This document shows positions 16,701-20,710 of a DNA stretch of 20,710 nucleotides, piece after piece. The translations under genes were made by a program, and so were the position numbers. A model generated the notes under the pieces. It saw only the letters and a list, made by a program, of their open reading frames with translations. It had not been told where the DNA came from and did not search any database. Position 1 is the first letter of the stretch. The number at the start of each line of letters is the position of its first letter. Source of the stretch: Lysobacteraceae bacterium (GTDB lineage Bacteria; Pseudomonadota; Gammaproteobacteria; Xanthomonadales; Xanthomonadaceae). The DNA lies in NCBI GenBank assembly GCA_017990865.1, contig JAGNNB010000010.1, positions 1 to 20,710 of the forward strand, written 5' to 3'.

Positions 16701-18709
16701 GTTCGGTCGGTTACGACCACAAGGGCATGGGCATCACCGCGCGCGGCGCGTGGGAATCGGTGAAACGCCATTTCCGTGCGATGGGCCGCGATTGCCAGAG
16801 CGAAGATTTCACCTGCGTCGGTATCGGCGATATGTCGGGCGACGTATTCGGCAACGGTATGCTGCTGTCGAAGCATATTCGTTTGTTGGCCGCGTTCGAT
16901 CATCGTCACATCTTCCTCGACCCCAACCCGAACGTCGCTGCGTCCTTCAAGGAGCGCGACCGCATGTTCAAGCTGCCGCGTTCGAGTTGGGACGATTACG
17001 ACAAGTCGCTGATCTCCAAGGGCGGCGGCGTGTTCCCGCGTTCGGCGAAAGCGATTGCGCTGTCGCCGGAAATCAAGGCCGCGCTCGGTATCGAGAGCGA
17101 AGCCGCGTCCATGAGCCCGATGGAACTGATGAACGCGATTCTGAAAGCGCCGGTCGATCTGCTGTGGAACGGCGGCATCGGCACTTACGTCAAAGCCGCG
17201 AACGAAACCCATGCCGATGTCGGTGACCGCGCCAACAACGGTCTGCGCGTGAACGGCGGCGAATTGCGCTGCAAGCTGGTCGGCGAAGGCGGCAATCTGG
17301 GCATGACCCAGCTCGGACGCATCGAAGCGGCGTTGTCGGCGGGCGTGTTGCTCAATACCGATTTCATCGACAACTCGGCCGGTGTGGATACCTCCGACCA
17401 TGAGGTGAATATCAAGATTCTGCTCAACGGCGAAGTGCAGAAGAAAAAATTGACGATGCCCGATCGCAACACGCTGCTCGCGGAAATGACCGACGAAGTG
17501 GGGCAGTTGGTGCTGAACGACAACTATCGTCAGAACCAGGCGATCAGTCTGATGCAACGCATGAGCCTTTCGCGTTTGGGCTCGAAACAGCATTTCATCC
17601 GCACGCTCGAATCGCAGGGGCTGCTCGACCGTCAAATCGAGTTCCTGCCCAGCGATAGCGAAATCGCGGACCGCAAGACGCGCCGGATCGGCTTGACCCG
17701 GCCGGAATTGTCGGTGCTGTTGTCGTATTCGAAGATCGTGCTGTTCCAGCAGTTGCTCGACACCGACGTGCCGGAAGACCCGTATCTGTCGAAGGAACTG
17801 GTGCGCTACTTCCCGCAGCCGTTGCAGAAGAAATACGCCAAGGCAATGGAGCAGCATCGCTTGAAGCGCGAAATCATCGCCACCGCGGTGACCAACTCGA
17901 TGGTCAACCGCATGGGCGCGACGTTCAATCTGCGCATGACCGAGGACACCGGCCGTACGCCGGGCGAAGTCGCGAAAGCGTTCACCATCACCCGCGAAAC
18001 GCTCGACGCCCGCGACATGTGGGCGCAGATCGACGCGCTGGACGGCAAAGTGCCCGAATCGGTGCAGGTCGATGCGCTGCAGACCATCTGGTCGCTGCAG
18101 CGCTCGATGACGCGCTGGTTGCTGTCGCGCCCGGGCGCGATTCCGGGCATCACCACCGCGGTCGATCGCTATCACGACGGTTTCCGCGAAATCCGCGCGG
18201 GCTCGGCCATTCTCCCGGATTCGATGCGCCCGGCGTTCGACGCCAGTTTCGCCGATTGGAAAGCCAAAGGTTTGCCCGAAGCGATGGCGAAGCAATTGGC
18301 GGCGCTGCCGTATCTGGAATGGTGCTGCGACATCATCGAAGTGGCCTTGGCGCGCAAGATCAAGCCGATGGATGTGGCGAAGGTGCATTTCCGGCTCGGC
18401 GAAGCGCTCAAACTGCCGTGGCTGTATCAGCAGATCGACGCCTTGGCGGTCGACGGCCGTTGGCACGCGGTGGCACGTGGCTCGCTGCGCGACGAATTGG
18501 CCGCGCAGCAACGTCAATTGACGGCGCAGGCGCTGGATGCGCCGGGCGCGACGGCCGACGCGAAAGTGCAGCATTGGATCGGTCGCGACGACGCTTCGCT
18601 GCGCTTCACGTTGAACATGCTGGCGGAAGTGGCCGCGCAGAAATCGCTCGACTACCCGACCGCTTCGGTCGCGGTGCGCCGATTGTCGATGCTGTCGCAG
18701 GAAAGCTGA
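13730..18709 (+). CDS. NAD-specific glutamate dehydrogenase, large (180-kDa) type
   Basis: This 1659-residue enzyme deaminates glutamate to 2-oxoglutarate and ammonium with NAD+, a catabolic role in the cytoplasm. Length and order match the large bacterial NAD-GDH class known from Streptomyces and Pseudomonas. A long N-terminal regulatory part contains ACT-like segments (for example [21 protein letters not shown]). The catalytic core has [26 protein letters not shown] (near 862) and GSKGGFF with the conserved Lys (near 892). [15 protein letters not shown] lies near 1031 and [16 protein letters not shown] near 1184. A helical C-terminal domain follows to QES. The start [12 protein letters not shown] is a basic tail with a weak ribosome binding site, so it could lie slightly downstream. 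It likely shares a transcript with the acyl-CoA dehydrogenase and ends at the hairpin 18729-18765. Confidence 0.95.
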   Translation: [1659 protein letters not shown]

Positions 18710-18728
18710 GCGCGACAGCCTCCGAATC

Positions 18729-18765
18729 CGCAACGACCGGCCGTATCGCGCGGCCGGTCGTTGCG
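18729..18765. terminator. Bidirectional terminator between glutamate dehydrogenase and lysozyme genes
   Basis: A perfect 15-bp stem runs from CGCAACGACCGGCCG (18729-18743) to CGGCCGGTCGTTGCG (18751-18765) around a 7-nt loop. It lies 20 nt after the glutamate dehydrogenase stop and 16 nt after the lysozyme stop on the other strand. No T-run follows on either side, but the strength and the convergent position support termination for both genes. Confidence 0.75.
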
Positions 18766-18781
18766 ATAGGCGACTCGCCCC

Positions 18782-19663
18782 TTAACCTCGCGCGATCGCG
18801 ACGAGCTGCGTGTACGCGCCGTTGAAACGATTCTGATCGCCCGGAAAAATGCCCGAATCGGCATATTGCCAGAACGTGTAATACCCCCATGCGTACGGCA
18901 AGGTGCCGACGGTGCTGGCGTAGCGCGCGATCCACAACGGGCTGGTCGCGCTGAAATTGCCGGACATGCCGACGCACTGCGTCCACCAACTGGTGCTGGT
19001 GTAGATCACCGGATAACGTCCGGTCCGTGTGCGGTAGCGGTTCGAGAATGACGAAATCCACGCGGCCATGCCGGCCTTGCTCAAGCCGTAGCATGCGGCG
19101 CCGTAGGGGTTGTATTCCAGATCGACCACGCCCGGCAGGGTTTTGCCGTCGGCCGACCAGCCGCCGCCGCGATTGACGAAATAATCCGCCTGGGTCGCGC
19201 CGGTCGTGGTGTCCGGTCGCGCGAAGTGATACGCACCGCGGATCATGCCGACGTTATACGAACCGTTGTATTGCTGCGCGAAATACGGGTTGGTGTAGTA
19301 GGTGCCTTCGGTCGCTTTCACGTACGCGAAACGCGCGCCGTTCGCGTAGGCGGCCGGCCAATTCACATTGCCTTGGTAGCCGCTGACGTCCATGCCCGCG
19401 ACAGAGGCCGCAGCGGCTGCGGTGAAGTCGCGCGTCGAGAACGACGGTAAGCCTTTGCCTTCGTGCAAGCGGATTTGCGAACCCATCGGGTGATCGTTCG
19501 CGACGATGTAAGCGGCGAGCGGCGACGGGATCGAGGCATCGAGTTTTTCCAACCATTGCGGTTCGAGACCGGGTGCGGGGGCTTCGGCCGCCTGTGCGGC
19601 GGCGATGGCGAGAACGGACGCGATCGCGAGCGTCGCGATGCGGAAACTGCGGTGAGACGGCAT
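18782..19663 (-). CDS. Secreted GH25 family lysozyme (muramidase)
   Basis: This 293-residue protein is predicted to cut the beta-1,4 bond between N-acetylmuramic acid and N-acetylglucosamine in peptidoglycan. A signal peptide (1-25, ending AQA) is followed by a linker of about 60 residues of unknown role. The GH25 barrel spans about 89-293: GMDVSGYQGNVNW with Asp92, FAYVKATEGTYYTNPYF, GAYHFARPD, the catalytic pair in VDLEYNP (Asp181, Glu183), YPVIYTSTSWW, and FWQYADSGIFPGDQNRFNG. Sequence style is that of actinobacterial GH25 enzymes. The ATG at 19663 is decided by a strong AAGGAGGA just upstream; the open frame further upstream has no signal peptide. It is a single-gene unit, divergent from NAD kinase. 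Roles in predation or wall turnover are inference. Confidence 0.93.
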   Translation of the reverse strand: MPSHRSFRIATLAIASVLAIAAAQAAEAPAPGLEPQWLEKLDASIPSPLAAYIVANDHPMGSQIRLHEGKGLPSFSTRDFTAAAAASVAGMDVSGYQGNVNWPAAYANGARFAYVKATEGTYYTNPYFAQQYNGSYNVGMIRGAYHFARPDTTTGATQADYFVNRGGGWSADGKTLPGVVDLEYNPYGAACYGLSKAGMAAWISSFSNRYRTRTGRYPVIYTSTSWWTQCVGMSGNFSATSPLWIARYASTVGTLPYAWGYYTFWQYADSGIFPGDQNRFNGAYTQLVAIARG

Positions 19664-19685
19664 GACTCCTCCTTGACGAATGGCC

Positions 19686-19703
19686 GACGCGCGGGGGCGC
19701 GTC
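19686..19703 (-). promoter_or_regulatory. Hairpin in the lysozyme leader
   Basis: GACGCGC (19686-19692) and GCGCGTC (19697-19703) form a 7-bp stem with a 4-nt loop, 22 nt upstream of the lysozyme start and 11 nt beyond its ribosome binding site (19667-19674). It would lie in the 5' UTR if transcription begins further upstream. Function unknown. Confidence 0.3.
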
Positions 19704-19849
19704 CATGGCCGGGGCGTTGCGCGCGGGCGATTCCGCGGTTTTTCGCGGCATGCCGACGCGAGACAGGGCTCGATTCCGGGTTCTCGCGACGATGGCGTTG
19801 CCACGCGCGCCGGGAACGCAGAAGATAGGCGAATCGTCGGTTCTTGGTG

Positions 19850-19865
19850 CGTGATCGCAATCACG
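19850..19865. promoter_or_regulatory. CRP/Clp-like palindrome upstream of NAD kinase
   Basis: CGTGATCGCAATCACG is symmetric except for the two central base pairs and fits the CRP-type pattern TGTGA-N6-TCACA at eight of ten defined positions (the outermost base on each side differs). It lies 27 bp before the NAD kinase ATG and 186 bp from the lysozyme start. Xanthomonads have a CRP homologue, Clp, with a similar site preference. So close to the NAD kinase start it would more likely repress that gene; activation of the lysozyme gene is also possible. Confidence 0.4.
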
Positions 19866-19892
19866 GCTCCGGCGCTCGCGATAAGGACCCGT

Positions 19893-20663
19893 ATGACGAT
19901 GTTTTCGAAGATCGCATTCCTCGCAAGCCCGACCGAAGACGCGCAAATCGCGTTGAAGGCGATGCTCGCGCGCCACGGACAATGCCGACCGGACGAGGCC
20001 GATGTGATCTGCGCGCTGGGCGGCGACGGCTTCATGCTGCAGACCTTGCACCGTCACGGCGCGCTGAATCGTCCGGTGTACGGGATGAAACTGGGCACTG
20101 TCGGTTTTCTGATGAACCAATACGACGACGGCGATCTGCTCGATCGCTTGGCCGCCGCGGAGCCGGCGAAATTGCGCCCGTTGGAAATGCAGGCCGTCAC
20201 CGAATCCGGCGCGAGCGTCGCCTCGCTGGCCTACAACGAAGTGTCGTTACTGCGACAAACGCGGCAGGCGGCGCATATCGCGATCGAACTCAGCGGCCAG
20301 ACGCGGCTCGACGAACTCATTTGCGACGGCGTGATGGTCGCGACGCCCGCGGGCAGCACCGCCTACAACTATTCCGCCGGCGGCCCGATCCTGCCGCTGG
20401 GCAGCGGCGTGGTCGCGCTCACGCCGATCGCGCCGTTCCGCCCGCGCCGTTGGCGCGGCGCCTTGCTCAAAGCCGACACCGAAGCGCGCTTCCGCGTGCT
20501 CGACCCCTACAAACGCCCGGTCAGCGCCACCGCCGATTCGCATGAAGTGCGCGATGTCGTCGAAGTGGCGATCCGCGAATCGCGCGACCGCACCGTCACG
20601 CTGCTGTTCGATCCCGAGCACAATCTCGAAGAGCGGATTTTGAGCGAGCAGTTCGTCGCCTGA
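19893..20663 (+). CDS. nadK: NAD kinase
   Basis: This 256-residue enzyme phosphorylates NAD+ to NADP+ with ATP in the cytoplasm and sets the NADP(H) pool. Diagnostic motifs are GGDG (43-46, catalytic Asp45), [15 protein letters not shown], the NE pair in AYNEVSLL, and the glycine-rich [24 protein letters not shown], followed by [11 protein letters not shown]. Length fits the short proteobacterial form. The ATG at 19893 has AAGGA 5 nt upstream (19883-19887); the ATG two codons later would be 11 nt away. The open frame extends upstream to 19680 over noncoding-looking sequence. The gene is divergent from the lysozyme, across a 229-bp gap with several inverted repeats, and no partner gene lies in the window. 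Confidence 0.94.
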   Translation: MTMFSKIAFLASPTEDAQIALKAMLARHGQCRPDEADVICALGGDGFMLQTLHRHGALNRPVYGMKLGTVGFLMNQYDDGDLLDRLAAAEPAKLRPLEMQAVTESGASVASLAYNEVSLLRQTRQAAHIAIELSGQTRLDELICDGVMVATPAGSTAYNYSAGGPILPLGSGVVALTPIAPFRPRRWRGALLKADTEARFRVLDPYKRPVSATADSHEVRDVVEVAIRESRDRTVTLLFDPEHNLEERILSEQFVA

Positions 20664-20710
20664 AGCGCTGCGGATAGGCAAGCGCGTCTCGACAATCGCC
20701 GCGCCTCAGT
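20664..20710. other. Window end after NAD kinase, no gene seen
   Basis: The last 47 bases show no start codon with a ribosome binding site. GCGCT (20665-20669) and AGCGC (20679-20683) could form a weak 5-bp stem, too small to call a terminator. Confidence 0.3.

Noticed and set aside
14351..18733. Minus-strand open frame of 1460 codons antisense to NAD-glutamate dehydrogenase
   Set aside because: It mirrors the sense gene almost end to end, has a composition rich in His, Arg, Gln and Val typical of antisense frames in GC-rich DNA, no recognisable domain and no ribosome binding site. An antisense frame to NAD-GDH has been discussed elsewhere, but codon bias explains it.

Overview
The window is a GC-rich chromosomal segment that reads as a gammaproteobacterium of the Xanthomonadaceae/Lysobacteraceae group (Lysobacter, Luteimonas, Xanthomonas relatives). 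This rests on protein character and layout: a Mip-like FKBP lipoprotein, slyX beside a DUF2058 gene, a methionine synthase split into two genes behind an ArsR-methyltransferase fusion, a 180-kDa-class NAD-glutamate dehydrogenase, and REP-type palindromes with C-rich arms. No rRNA, tRNA, CRISPR array, insertion sequence or prophage gene was found. Genus-level placement is inference.

Layout. Positions 129-3460 (+): FKBP-type peptidyl-prolyl isomerase lipoprotein, a 191-bp hairpin-rich gap, UDP-glucose 6-dehydrogenase, then slyX and a DUF2058 gene packed behind it. Positions 3548-7275 (-): a three-gene run, transcribed in the order HAF-repeat autotransporter, alpha/beta hydrolase, permuted papain-fold (YiiX-like) protein. 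Positions 7360-12399 (-): the methionine block. An ArsR-type helix-turn-helix protein fused to a SAM-methyltransferase domain overlaps by 4 bp the homocysteine-binding half of MetH. A 280-bp gap with REP elements follows, then the pterin/cobalamin/reactivation half of MetH. Positions 12547-18709 (+): acyl-CoA dehydrogenase followed after 28 bp by NAD-glutamate dehydrogenase, ending at a strong hairpin shared with the convergent GH25 lysozyme gene (18782-19663, -). Positions 19893-20663 (+): NAD kinase, divergent from the lysozyme.

How the genes fit together. The methionine block looks like a regulated SAM-cycle unit: the likely sensor-regulator is translationally coupled to the enzyme that makes methionine, and an AT-rich nested palindrome sits just ahead of the regulator. 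The acyl-CoA dehydrogenase and glutamate dehydrogenase feed amino- or fatty-acid carbon into central metabolism. The autotransporter, lipoprotein and secreted lysozyme are envelope or export functions.

Most notable: (i) metH is split exactly at the linker between its homocysteine and pterin domains, and the split point holds an inverted REP pair plus a 33-bp tandem repeat; (ii) a third REP of the same family lies in frame inside the reactivation domain of MetH; (iii) the homocysteine half carries an extra His/Cys-rich stretch; (iv) a candidate operator precedes the ArsR-methyltransferase gene; (v) a CRP/Clp-like palindrome lies just before NAD kinase. I did not find a clearly new defence or mobile system; the most original material is the REP-remodelled methionine synthase locus.
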